From: Bacillaceae bacterium OF18-1A
GTDB taxonomy: Bacteria; Bacillota; Bacilli; Bacillales; Bacillaceae_G
Direction: 5' to 3'
DNA length: 64,000 nucleotides
NCBI GenBank assembly: GCA_027694045.1
Contig: JAQEWB010000004.1
Coordinates: 186,001-250,000 of the forward strand
Part shown: positions 17,655 to 25,309 of the stretch, one piece after another
Numbering within the stretch: the first letter of the stretch is position 1
Layout of the letters: every line of letters begins with the position of its first letter
Made by a program: the position numbers and the translations under genes
The notes under the pieces: model-generated
What the model saw: the letters and a program-made list of their open reading frames with translations, nothing else
What the model was told of the DNA's origin: nothing
Database searches by the model: none

Positions 17655-17762
17655 ATGTCTAATAAAAGTCCGAGATTTAATACATACTTGGAAGAATTAA
17701 AGCTATTTAAATGGAAAGAACGTAGTAATACGGAAGTTACTATGATTTACTACCAGTTCTGA
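17655..17762 (+). CDS. short frame with strong SD (small protein or truncated gene)
   Basis: ATG 17655 follows GGAGGGG by seven bases and the frame runs 35 codons (MSNKSPRFNTYLEELKLFKW...) to TGA 17760. The ribosome binding site is excellent, so it may be translated. It lies between a 36-bp palindrome and a 20-bp terminator hairpin, at the left edge of the integrative element, so it may be the intact start of a gene cut short there. I recognise no family. Confidence 0.45.
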   Translation: MSNKSPRFNTYLEELKLFKWKERSNTEVTMIYYQF

Positions 17763-17777
17763 TGGTTAAATTATCGT

Positions 17778-17819
17778 GTAAAAATAGCGTTCTATCAACT
17801 GATAGAACGCTATTTTTAC
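17778..17819. terminator. bidirectional terminator, 20-bp perfect stem
   Basis: GTAAAAATAGCGTTCTATCA and its exact complement flank a two-base loop, with T-rich sequence at the 3' end on both strands. It lies just left of the tRNA remnant. Confidence 0.8.
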
Positions 17820-17823
17820 GATA

Positions 17824-17872
17824 TGACCCCGGAGAGGCTCGAACTCACGACTTCCACCCTGTCAAGGTGCGA
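17824..17872 (-). pseudogene. 3'-half tRNA remnant (att site of the integrative element)
   Basis: On the minus strand this is an anticodon loop, variable region, T arm and 3' acceptor strand of a tRNA with anticodon GAC. It shares 17 identical bases (17853-17869) with the intact tRNA-Val at 28758-28774 and roughly three quarters identity over about 46 bases. There is no 5' half. It lies in the same orientation as the intact tRNA, as expected for the distal attachment site of an element inserted into the anticodon arm. Its 3' strand could still pair with the 5' acceptor strand of the intact tRNA through one wobble pair. Confidence 0.75.
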
Positions 17873-18198
17873 GGTCAAGTTATTCACGTTCCTTATAGCG
17901 GTTAAACCGTTGATATATCAGTATCTTACATCATTTCTAATAGTTTGTACAATCATTTTTACCCCCAACACTCTTCTATTCAATACCTCCAATCCTATTT
18001 ATATATTCGGTAAGTGGTAAAGAGCTTACGCCCTTACCTATAAAGTGGGATAAAACTAAGTGGTACTAAAAATAACTTTTGAATAGCTGTTTAGAATATT
18101 TGCTTCTTGCACTTTTGTTGATACTCTAACGTACGGTAATAGGTATTTCTCCTAATATGAAAAAATGTATATAATAAGAGGGATAGGAGGATATAAAA

Positions 18199-19872
18199 AT
18201 GAGCATAAAAAATTTTCGATTTATTCCTGTTGAAGATTATTTACAAACAGGTATTTACCATATTCCAGATTATCAAAGGGAATACTCTTGGACAACGAAA
18301 GAAGAAGTTGATGATTTCTGGAATGATCTTAATAGTGTTGTTGTTGAAAAGCGTGAGAACCATTTTTTTGGGCAAGTTGTAATACATAATGATTCTGAAG
18401 AGAATAAAAAATATGTTATAGATGGACAACAACGAACTACAACATCGGTAATATTTATGGCTGTTCTGCGTGATTTATATGAAGAATTGTATCAAGAAAG
18501 TCAATTAGAGGACGCAAGGATAGCTGTAGAAGATATTAGAGTGAAGTTCATTGGCAGATGGTCTGAAGTGAAAAATCAATTAAGGTTGACGTTGGGTTCA
18601 ATAGACAAAGAATACTTTAAGAAGAATATTCAGATAAGTAAACCAGAAAAGATTGAGAAACCGGAGATTGATTCTCATAGAAGAGTTAAAGAAGCATACG
18701 AGTATCTAGAGAATAAAATGAAAAAAATTATCTCAGAAAGCTCTAGCTTTGTTGACAGATTTAACAAGATAGAGGAATTTTATAATAAGTTTTTAAAAGG
18801 TTTCCAGTTAATGTATGTTGAAACAGATGAGATCAATGAAGCGTTTATTATTTTTGAAAGCCTAAACGCACGAGGAAAAGCTCTGGAAACAGCTGATTTA
18901 CTTAAAAACCATCTTTTTAGAATCTCAGGCAGAAGTATTGATTTAGTTAAACAGACTTGGATGAATACTATTGAGAATTTAGAGGATATCGATGTTACAA
19001 AATTTTTAAGGCATTATTGGAACTCTCAGTATTCCTTTTCCAGAGAAAGGGAATTATATAAGGAAATCAGAAATACGGTGGATACGCCTAAGAAATCTGA
19101 GGAATTTGTTAGTAACATAAATGAAATGTCAAATATATATAAATGTCTGACGAATCCTTTAGAAGAAGCGTATTTTAATGATCAAGAAATACATAAATAT
19201 CTAAATCACTTAAGGATACTCAAGGCAAGCTCTTTTTATCCTGTAATTCTGGCTATGGTGAATAGTGAATTTATTGAAGATGATATAAAGGCTGTGGCTC
19301 ATTCTATCGAATCTTTAATTTTCCGTAACTGTGTAGTGGCAGATAAGGTAGCTAATAGATATGAGGTATTATTTGCGAAAATTGCATATAAAATATCCCA
19401 AAAGACATTTACTACTGTAGATGAGATTCAATCTGAATTAAAGAAGGAAATCCTGAACGATGAGGAATTTGAAAGTGCGTTTAAAACATTTTCACTTAAA
19501 GCACCACATACTGCTAAATATGTATTAAGAGAAATAAATGATTACATTGATAATGAGGTTCAAGCAAGGAGTGATAATTTTAAGATTCATTTGGAACATA
19601 TACTCCCCCAAAAGAAGGGAGATTGGGATATTGATGATGAAACCCACGATAAATACAAGAACAGAATCGGTAATTTAACGTTGTTAGCTAATGTTTCAAA
19701 TAGATCTTTACAGAATAAAACTTTTGATAAAAAGAAAGAAATTTATAGAAGATCTAATTTAGCAATAACATCTTCTTTAAGTGAATATGATACTTGGAAT
19801 GTAGACAATATTGAAAAAAGACAGCAGTTTCTTTGTGACATTGCAAAACAAAGATGGAGAATTTTTATATAG
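18199..19872 (+). CDS. GmrSD-like DUF262/DUF1524 nuclease (candidate anti-phage)
   Basis: A 557-residue protein with two known parts. The N-terminal DUF262 domain has IPDYQREYSW (22-31) and the DGQQR motif (75-79) of a ParB/Srx-like nucleotidase. The C-terminal DUF1524 domain has an HNH-type core: HLEHILPQ (464-471), then NRIGNLTLL (488-496) and a following Asn/Lys-rich helix. Proteins of this architecture include GmrSD type IV restriction enzymes, which cut glucosyl-hydroxymethylcytosine phage DNA, and other single-chain defence nucleases. AGGAGG lies before the ATG. The target here cannot be read from sequence. Confidence 0.88.
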   Translation: MSIKNFRFIPVEDYLQTGIYHIPDYQREYSWTTKEEVDDFWNDLNSVVVEKRENHFFGQVVIHNDSEENKKYVIDGQQRTTTSVIFMAVLRDLYEELYQESQLEDARIAVEDIRVKFIGRWSEVKNQLRLTLGSIDKEYFKKNIQISKPEKIEKPEIDSHRRVKEAYEYLENKMKKIISESSSFVDRFNKIEEFYNKFLKGFQLMYVETDEINEAFIIFESLNARGKALETADLLKNHLFRISGRSIDLVKQTWMNTIENLEDIDVTKFLRHYWNSQYSFSRERELYKEIRNTVDTPKKSEEFVSNINEMSNIYKCLTNPLEEAYFNDQEIHKYLNHLRILKASSFYPVILAMVNSEFIEDDIKAVAHSIESLIFRNCVVADKVANRYEVLFAKIAYKISQKTFTTVDEIQSELKKEILNDEEFESAFKTFSLKAPHTAKYVLREINDYIDNEVQARSDNFKIHLEHILPQKKGDWDIDDETHDKYKNRIGNLTLLANVSNRSLQNKTFDKKKEIYRRSNLAITSSLSEYDTWNVDNIEKRQQFLCDIAKQRWRIFI

Positions 19873-20002
19873 GATATTAAGAATGATCAGCTGTAAATTG
19901 ACCGAATTACTCGAATTAATTCAAGCAGAAAATCAGAATCAAACTAATAGAGAACTGCGTTACCTTACTCCTTCCTGTGACAACTTAAGAAATGACTGTA
20001 AT

Positions 20003-20035
20003 AAAGCTCTTTCACTATTTGTGAAGAGCTTTTTG
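20003..20035 (+). terminator. terminator downstream of the GmrSD-like gene
   Basis: AAAGCTCTTTCAC pairs with GTGAAGAGCTTT with one bulged T; a T run follows. Confidence 0.65.
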
Positions 20036-20062
20036 ATCATTGAAGTAGACATCAAACGGTAA

Positions 20063-20539
20063 TTTACGCACTAAAACAGGTCATTTTTTACAAAGTAGTT
20101 CGGAATTTTTGCACTAAATCTAAGCGTTATTTTCAAGGAGATTCGGAATCCTTGCACCAAAAAATAGCATGTATTACCGAGTATAGAAAAAATATAGTAA
20201 AATAAATAAAGATAGAAACAGGTAGTCGCTCACGCTCTATCCTATCTTCCTTCGCTCACGCTCTTCTATTGTTCGCTTCGCTCACGACCTCACGCTCTTC
20301 TATTGTTCGCTTCGCTCACGACCTCACTCTGTTCGGTTGGGTTTGACCTTTCTTTGACTAAAAATCAACAATGAAATTTAAAAAAGATTAAAAAAGTATA
20401 AAAAACTGTTCTGAAAACATAATTTTAATTGAACTAATAAATGGTTAAGAAAAAAGGTTCATTCAAAATGCTCTTATTAAAGAGGTTATTGTTATTAACA
20501 TATTTTCTTTATAAAGTCAACAATAATGTAACGTAAAAA
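20063..20539. other. non-coding repeat-rich segment, possible origin region
   Basis: No gene is visible. Two similar 20-base blocks (TTCGGAATTTTTGCACTAAA near 20099 and a variant near 20145) precede a GC-richer tandem repeat at 20255-20322. Further on the sequence is very A-rich. Together with the downstream replication-like gene this resembles a plasmid-type origin, but that is inference. Confidence 0.4.
20255..20322 (+). repeat. 34-bp direct tandem repeat, two exact copies
   Basis: Unit 1 (20255-20288) and unit 2 (20289-20322) are identical, starting CTCACGCTCTTCTATTG. Degenerate partial copies lie before (CGCTCACGCTCTATCC) and after (CTCACTCTGTTCGG). The block has a markedly higher G+C content than its surroundings and contains repeated TTCGCTCACG words. 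Confidence 0.85.
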
Positions 20540-20568
20540 TTGAAAAAAACTGAAAAATATGGTATAAT
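20540..20568 (+). promoter_or_regulatory. strong sigma-A promoter
   Basis: TTGAAA (20540-20545) and TATAAT (20563-20568) are spaced by 17 bases, a near-consensus promoter. Transcription should begin near 20575, at the start of the structured leader. Confidence 0.75.
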
Positions 20569-20573
20569 AATAG

Positions 20574-20746
20574 TATAGTCAAAGAGCTTGCATGACTATA
20601 AAAATATTAGGTTTAATCTAGAGGGAGAATAAAAGGGACTTTTGAATGGGCTAATTCTTTGTATTCTTTTGAACGGATACAATTGGTAGAGAAAAATGAA
20701 TGTAAAGAATATAAGTCAAACGTGACCTATAGTCATGTTTTTTTTT
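20574..20746 (+). ncRNA. structured leader or small RNA with terminator/antiterminator pairing
   Basis: About 170 bases follow the promoter and end in an intrinsic terminator: CGTGAC-CTATA-GTCATG (20721-20737) followed by nine T. CATGACTATA (20591-20600) can pair with TATAGTCATG (20728-20737) over ten bases, removing the terminator hairpin. The same GACTATA can instead pair with TATAGTC at 20574-20580. These exclusive pairings suggest transcription attenuation of the downstream genes, as in antisense-controlled plasmid rep leaders. It could equally be a stand-alone small RNA. No known RNA family is recognised. Confidence 0.5.
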
Positions 20747-20793
20747 ATTCCATCAAAAAATGAAATAATTCGTCACGAAAGGAGGAGTGGAAA

Positions 20794-20997
20794 ATGAATT
20801 TAGAACAATACTTCTTCTGCTATTCAACAAATTTACTTGAGTTTTTACGTTTTGAAAAAGGACAGAGGTTTATTTGTACCGCATTCCATGATAAAACAAT
20901 GAAACGCTTTTGGCTTTTTGAAAGAACAGAAGAATTAAATCAATTTTTAGTTGAGTATACCGAACGTAGCAAGACTTTGGGTTTGCTCACAATCTAG
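20794..20997 (+). CDS. small DUF5659-like protein of mobile elements
   Basis: A 67-residue soluble protein. The sequence runs FFCYSTNLLEFLRF...RFICTAFHDKTMKRFWLFERTEELNQFL, which matches the layout of the short DUF5659 family found on Firmicute plasmids and phages (an N-terminal 'Y-S-x-N-L' helix, then a beta segment, then a 'F-x-F-x-x-T-E-E-L' helix). AAGGAGGAG precedes the ATG. It sits between the attenuator-like leader and the replication-like gene, so both should share the promoter at 20540. The function is unknown. Confidence 0.6.
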   Translation: MNLEQYFFCYSTNLLEFLRFEKGQRFICTAFHDKTMKRFWLFERTEELNQFLVEYTERSKTLGLLTI

Positions 20998-21035
20998 GTT
21001 ATAGACAAGTAGTTAAATTAAAGGAGTTAATTAAA

Positions 21036-22115
21036 TTGAAAATGAACAATAAAAAGAGCTATGTAATTATTCCAAATGTGGCATTTGGTTTCGGTACAAA
21101 GTACCATTTAAATAAAGATGAGTTTATGATGTTTGCACACCTCCAATTCATGAAACAAATAGGTTTAGAAAATACAACAGTCACAATGGTAGATATGTTG
21201 GTTAAAGGTCTTAAGTGGGAGACAAGCACTAAATTTCGGGATAAAAAGAGAGTAGTTGATGCTCTTGAAGGTTTGCTAACCAAAGGATACATAACAATTG
21301 AGCATGATGGTAAAATCTTAAAAGATATTTTAGTCATTACTATCAATAAAGAGATGGAAAAACTTGAAGCAGAGACTAAAGTTGAGTGGAAAGAAAATCC
21401 TTTCATTTGGAAAGGTTTTACGCAAGTTTCTTACGACAAATACAATTTAGCGGAAAATAATGGTTATTACCTTGTGGCTATCTCTTACATAACGTGGCGA
21501 GATAATGCTAAACACACATGGAGAATCTCAATAAAAGAATGGGAAGGCATATTTGGTGTAACTGATAAAACAGCCAGAGAAATCCTTGGAGGCTGTGGAG
21601 AATTTATAACTAAAATTACTGGCAATCACTATAAAGATGAAGCTGGTCAAGTTAAACAAGAAGCAAATCAATACACAATGAAAACTGTGTCGGTTGAAAG
21701 TAATCTACAAAAGATTACAAAGGAAACAATTGTAGAGACGGCACTTGATACAGCATTCGCAAAAGTTACAGATGTAAAAATTAAATTGGATACTGACCTA
21801 TTTAATCAAATTTTCGACAAGAACACTAAATGGAAATTCAACGGGTACAAAGCATGGAAGGAAACAACCTGCAAATTCGTTAAAGAAGGCGGTCAAAAGA
21901 AAGTTGATGCAATGAAAGCGAGTAAAAACAAGGTTGCAGGGGAGGTTGCGGAAAGGTTAGAAAGAGAATATCAAAAGCATATTTTAGAACAAAAACAACA
22001 AAAAGAGCAAATAGTAAGGCATGAGAATACTTGGGGAACCGATGGAGAATTTATATCTTCTTATGTAAAAAAAGGAAAATCTAATAATGATATTACAGAT
22101 TTTTTAGATGATTAG
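21036..22115 (+). CDS. putative winged-helix replication initiator-like protein
   Basis: A 359-residue protein. The N-terminal half (about 10-110) reads like a winged helix: a helix with FMMFAHLQFMKQIG, then ALEGLLTKGYITIEHDG. A second DNA-binding-like unit appears at about 165-205 (WRISIKEWEGIFGVTDKTAREILGG). The C-terminus is a charged helix ending ITDFLDD. This layout resembles RepA/DnaD-type initiators of Firmicute plasmids and phages. TTG 21036 is the likely start, nine bases after AAGGAG; ATG 21042 is the alternative. It would be transcribed with the small protein upstream. The assignment is by pattern only. Confidence 0.5.
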   Translation: MKMNNKKSYVIIPNVAFGFGTKYHLNKDEFMMFAHLQFMKQIGLENTTVTMVDMLVKGLKWETSTKFRDKKRVVDALEGLLTKGYITIEHDGKILKDILVITINKEMEKLEAETKVEWKENPFIWKGFTQVSYDKYNLAENNGYYLVAISYITWRDNAKHTWRISIKEWEGIFGVTDKTAREILGGCGEFITKITGNHYKDEAGQVKQEANQYTMKTVSVESNLQKITKETIVETALDTAFAKVTDVKIKLDTDLFNQIFDKNTKWKFNGYKAWKETTCKFVKEGGQKKVDAMKASKNKVAGEVAERLEREYQKHILEQKQQKEQIVRHENTWGTDGEFISSYVKKGKSNNDITDFLDD

Positions 22116-22473
22116 ACAGAATTGAATTAAAAAAGTAATGGGTTAAAATTACCAAATTTGAGTTTTTGGATATTGGATTAACTTTAAGTTAATTAACATG
22201 AGAACATAAACCCATGTAAAAGAAAACTTAGTGCTAATCGAGTATTCAAACACAAAATAATAAAAAAGTGAACCCCCATTTAAATTGGGGGGATTCTATA
22301 TAAAAGAGATGTTTTATCAAAAGACAGTATGATTTCTCGCCATAGTATTAAATATTTATCATTTGTGATATTTTTGAAAAGTATGTAAATCGAGATGAAT
22401 ATACGTTTACATTATCTAAGTTAACATGAGAAGTTTAGTTTAAGCCCCTTCTTGTAGCACAATGAAAAAGTAA
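22116..22473. other. intergenic region with hairpin and short direct repeats
   Basis: No gene is visible. CCCCCATTTAAATTGGGGG (near 22272-22290) forms a hairpin without a strong T tract. TTAACATGAGAA occurs twice, at 22193-22204 and 22421-22432, each preceded by TAAG-like sequence, and may mark an old rearrangement. Confidence 0.45.
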
Positions 22474-23097
22474 CTAATTTTCTTCTCCTCTTAAAATTTT
22501 CATTATATCCTTATTGAGCTCTGTAAAACCATAGTCTAGTATTTTTTTTCGTAATTCCTCAAAGGAAAGGGGAGAATTAATAGCCAATTCGTAGGTCTCT
22601 TCAGAAATACTAGCTATTTCATTCAATGCGTCCCAGACTCTATCTTCGGTTATACTCTCATACTTTTCTTGTACCTTTTGTACTTGTCCTTTTTTGTCTG
22701 CATTTAATATGGGACTAAGTTGAGAAATTTTAACTCTTTCAAACAATAAACGTTCTTTGGTATCTTCTATTTTATAACAAATTACATGTGTAGCCTGCTC
22801 CATAAAGACTTTATATTTCTCGTGATACCTTAAGCGATTTCTTATACCTAACTTATATCCTGTTTCACCAACGTACATACACTCATGATGACTATAGACG
22901 ACATAAACCCCTGTTATATTATCGAAATCCTTCAGAAATTCTAATTTAGGATCTTGTTTATTCCAATCAAACACACGATACTCCACTTGGTCAATAATGA
23001 TTTCTTTTGTGTATTTTGGTAAACGTGTTCTGTGTAATTCTTTAACAGTACTATTAGCATCTTCAATTTTAATATGAATCTTAGTCTTCTGCTCCAT
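22474..23097 (-). CDS. GIY-YIG nuclease-domain protein
   Basis: A 207-residue protein. The middle (about 64-135) carries the GIY-YIG order: GVYVVYS, then MYVGETG, then IRNRLRYHEKY, and a later glutamate in KERLLFERVKISQLSPILN. This fold cleaves DNA in homing, repair and restriction enzymes; the family also includes catalytically altered members. The N-terminal 60 residues look like a small beta domain, and the C-terminal 60 are helical and acidic. It lies on the minus strand beside a membrane-protein gene inside the element. A restriction or defence role is plausible but not shown. Confidence 0.72.
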   Translation of the reverse strand: MEQKTKIHIKIEDANSTVKELHRTRLPKYTKEIIIDQVEYRVFDWNKQDPKLEFLKDFDNITGVYVVYSHHECMYVGETGYKLGIRNRLRYHEKYKVFMEQATHVICYKIEDTKERLLFERVKISQLSPILNADKKGQVQKVQEKYESITEDRVWDALNEIASISEETYELAINSPLSFEELRKKILDYGFTELNKDIMKILRGEEN

Positions 23098-23228
23098 TAG
23101 TAATTTCCCTTCAAAAGTAATTTTTTGTTTAAAAGTAATCTCCTAAATTAAAATTTTACCAATATTCTATTGATATTGAAAGTATATGATATCTTTCTGA
23201 AAGAACCTACCTTAAGGAAGAGAATAAG

Positions 23229-23371
23229 ATGACTACATTATAATAAAGTTAGTTGCAGAGTTATAGATGGTGAGGCAATAGAGGTATTAGAAGCAAATAA
23301 ACAAGTAAATGATGATTTAAAGGTTTTCGAAGAAAATAATTGAATTAGAAAAGGAAATAAAAAACAGTTAA
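23229..23371 (+). pseudogene. remnant of a small coiled-coil gene
   Basis: An AAGGAAG site precedes ATG 23229, but the frame stops after four codons. Shifting frame gives VIDGEAIEVLEANKQVNDDLKVFEE and then, after a one-base shift, IIELEKEIKNS with a stop at 23371 and a terminator just behind. The pieces make a coherent acidic coiled coil, so this looks like a small gene broken by at least two frameshifts. Coverage by eye only. Confidence 0.4.
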
Positions 23372-23379
23372 GAAAAAAA

Positions 23380-23409
23380 GACGTTTGCTTAAAAAGCAGG
23401 CGTCCTTTT
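23380..23409 (+). terminator. Rho-independent terminator
   Basis: GACG-TT-TGCTT pairs with AAGCA-GG-CGTC, followed by CTTTT. It lies just after the broken coiled-coil gene. Confidence 0.65.
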
Positions 23410-23488
23410 AATTGTAAAACATTATATTGCAAAATCTCTTACTGTTGTCAACAATGATAGTACACAAGATTTGTTTGCTTTTTTATAG

Positions 23489-23995
23489 TTATTGTTGTAT
23501 ATGGATGTTTATATCTCCCTCAGCGTGTAAGGTAGAATTTTCTAGCGAGATTGCTCCATCTAAACGTTTGATGATTTTATTTTTAGCTACTAATAAAGTG
23601 AATATTAGCCCCATGCTAAGTAGGGTAGAAAAGTCACCTACTCTAGACCAAAAATCTGACATGTTATTTGCCGATGCTGGGTCTGTTATTGTAAATGATA
23701 CTAATGAAAAATAAAATCCTATTAAAGCTACTACTGGACTTAGTATGTAGAAAATGATAAAGAAAAAATTTAGGTATTTAGCCAATTGAGTTTTTTTTCT
23801 TTTCTCTAAATATTGAGAAAAATATTTTATGAAGTCACCCAGCACAAATAATCCACCTGCAATAGAGAATCCAGCTATAGCGATAGAACTTTGGAACATA
23901 TCAGCTAATCGAAGTAAAGAAAGTGCAATTGTCCCGACCCCAAAACCAATAATTACTAATTCGCCTTCGTTAAAATTCATTAATAACGACTCCAA
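23489..23995 (-). CDS. four-helix membrane protein with polar C-terminal tail
   Basis: A 168-residue protein with hydrophobic segments at about 12-30, 37-55, 72-98 and 120-140. The last 25 residues are polar (DGAISLENSTLHAEGDINIHIQQ) and look like a beta strand-rich tail. No conserved family is recognised. On mobile elements, membrane proteins beside nuclease-domain proteins often serve as defence effectors or conjugation accessories; nothing in the sequence decides between them. The start is the first ATG (23995); an internal ATG at residue 6 is possible. Confidence 0.6.
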   Translation of the reverse strand: MESLLMNFNEGELVIIGFGVGTIALSLLRLADMFQSSIAIAGFSIAGGLFVLGDFIKYFSQYLEKRKKTQLAKYLNFFFIIFYILSPVVALIGFYFSLVSFTITDPASANNMSDFWSRVGDFSTLLSMGLIFTLLVAKNKIIKRLDGAISLENSTLHAEGDINIHIQQ

Positions 23996-24029
23996 TCTCT
24001 AGTGATTAATGATATTCATTTTATTATGA

Positions 24030-24055
24030 AAAATTCTCTATGTATAGAGAATTTT
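24030..24055. terminator. hairpin, possible bidirectional terminator
   Basis: AAAATTCTCTA and TAGAGAATTTT flank TGTA, with weak T/A runs on either side. It is AT-rich, so its strength is doubtful. Confidence 0.4.
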
Positions 24056-24503
24056 GGTAAAGCTTCATATTTTACTTTAAGAATTTATGAGTTAATAAAG
24101 GATCGAATAAAAGAAAATAGTGAATAATTTTCAATGGTTGATTATTAGTTCACCTAAAGAATTGGTAATTTATTTAGAAGCTCTATATGAAGAGTAGTTT
24201 TTATGTATTGCATCCTCACACTCACGTTAAATGTTTAATGCGTGCGAATCTAGTGATAAATCTGTCAATTGAGATGATTTTATGTGTAGATTGCCGTATG
24301 ACTATGTTATTAAAGATTAGAGATAACAGATAAGTTATATTAGGTTATTTGTAAATAACTATAAAATGATGATGGGGTTTAATAAAGTATTTGTATAATG
24401 TGTATCATTTGAGTACACTCTATTGATATAAAAATGAGTAATTGATATACTTAGGTTATAAACGTCTCACATACATGTATCAAAATAGAAAGGTGAAATT
24501 CAC
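24056..24503. other. intergenic region upstream of the resolvase
   Basis: Very AT-rich and without a convincing gene. A 25-codon open stretch near 24122-24199 (reading ...SSPKELVIYLEALYEE, then stop) looks like the tail of a lost gene. No clear promoter or repeat was found. Confidence 0.4.
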
Positions 24504-25088
24504 ATGGAATATGGTTATGCTCGTGTGTCATCAGCAGGTCAAAATTTAAGTTCACAAGTTAAGCAACTGCAAGAAGCAGGTTGTGAAACTATCTTTAAAG
24601 AGAAAGTTAGTGGAAGAAGGAAAGAGAATAGAGAGCAGTTCAACTTGCTCCTTGAAAAAGTCCAAGAAGGTGACTTTATTGTTGTTACGAAGTTAGACAG
24701 ATTTGCTAGAAGTACGAAAGATGCTTTAAATACTATTGAATACTTAAACAGTAAAGGAGTTTCTCTTATTGTCTTGAACATGGGTGGAGATAAGATTGAT
24801 ACAAGTACGGCAATTGGTAAGTTAATGATTACTGTTTTATCTGGAATAGCTGAGTTTGAAGCCGACATGATTAAGGAAAGACAATTAGAGGGCATTGAAG
24901 AAGCAAAGAAAAGAGGTGTCTATAAAGGAAGACCTAAGAAGTATACAGAGAATAATAGAGGTTTGCAGTATGCTCTTGAGTTATTTCATAATAGAGAAAC
25001 TAATAAGTTGACGGTTAAAGCGATTGAGGAGATAACCAAGATAAGCAGGGCGACACTTTATAGAGCAGTAAGAGAACAAGGAAAGTAG
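24504..25088 (+). CDS. serine recombinase (resolvase/invertase family)
   Basis: A 194-residue small serine recombinase. The catalytic serine is in YARVSS (S9 or S10). The conserved LDRFARS segment and the dimer helix GKLMITVLSGIAEFEADMIKERQLEGI follow, then GVYKGRPKKY as the linker to a C-terminal helix-turn-helix (about 165-190, ISRATLYRAVREQ). Such enzymes resolve dimers or cointegrates or invert segments. GAAAGGTGA lies before the ATG. It is the only recombinase in the element besides the tyrosine integrase and lies next to the reverse transcriptase gene. Its target sites were not found. Confidence 0.92.
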   Translation: MEYGYARVSSAGQNLSSQVKQLQEAGCETIFKEKVSGRRKENREQFNLLLEKVQEGDFIVVTKLDRFARSTKDALNTIEYLNSKGVSLIVLNMGGDKIDTSTAIGKLMITVLSGIAEFEADMIKERQLEGIEEAKKRGVYKGRPKKYTENNRGLQYALELFHNRETNKLTVKAIEEITKISRATLYRAVREQGK

Positions 25089-25309
25089 TTTAGAGTAAAA
25101 CGAAATGCCGTATGGAAAAGAAGTGTGGGGCTCCATATCACCTTTTTGAATGATCTGGTTATGGAATAGTGTATAAGCACAACTGTTCCCGCACTCTGAA
25201 TGAAAAATTTTCTTTGTTGAATATTTTATCTGTAAAAAATGCTTAATTTAAAGAAAAATAGTTTCTAAAAAATAGTAAAAGGGTACAGTTATTCTTTGAA
25301 GAAGTAAAG

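Noticed and set aside
19811..20062. 83-codon frame overlapping the end of the GmrSD-like gene
   Set aside because: It has no ribosome binding site and overlaps the nuclease gene in another frame. The part after 19884 is only weakly protein-like and runs into a terminator.
20221..20340. GC-rich direct repeats as a possible CRISPR array
   Set aside because: The copies are contiguous with no spacers, only two are exact, and no cas genes are in the window.
25089..25309. a retron-type msr/msd RNA before the reverse transcriptase
   Set aside because: No long inverted repeats flank the region and no conserved branching G context was found, so a retron is not supported.
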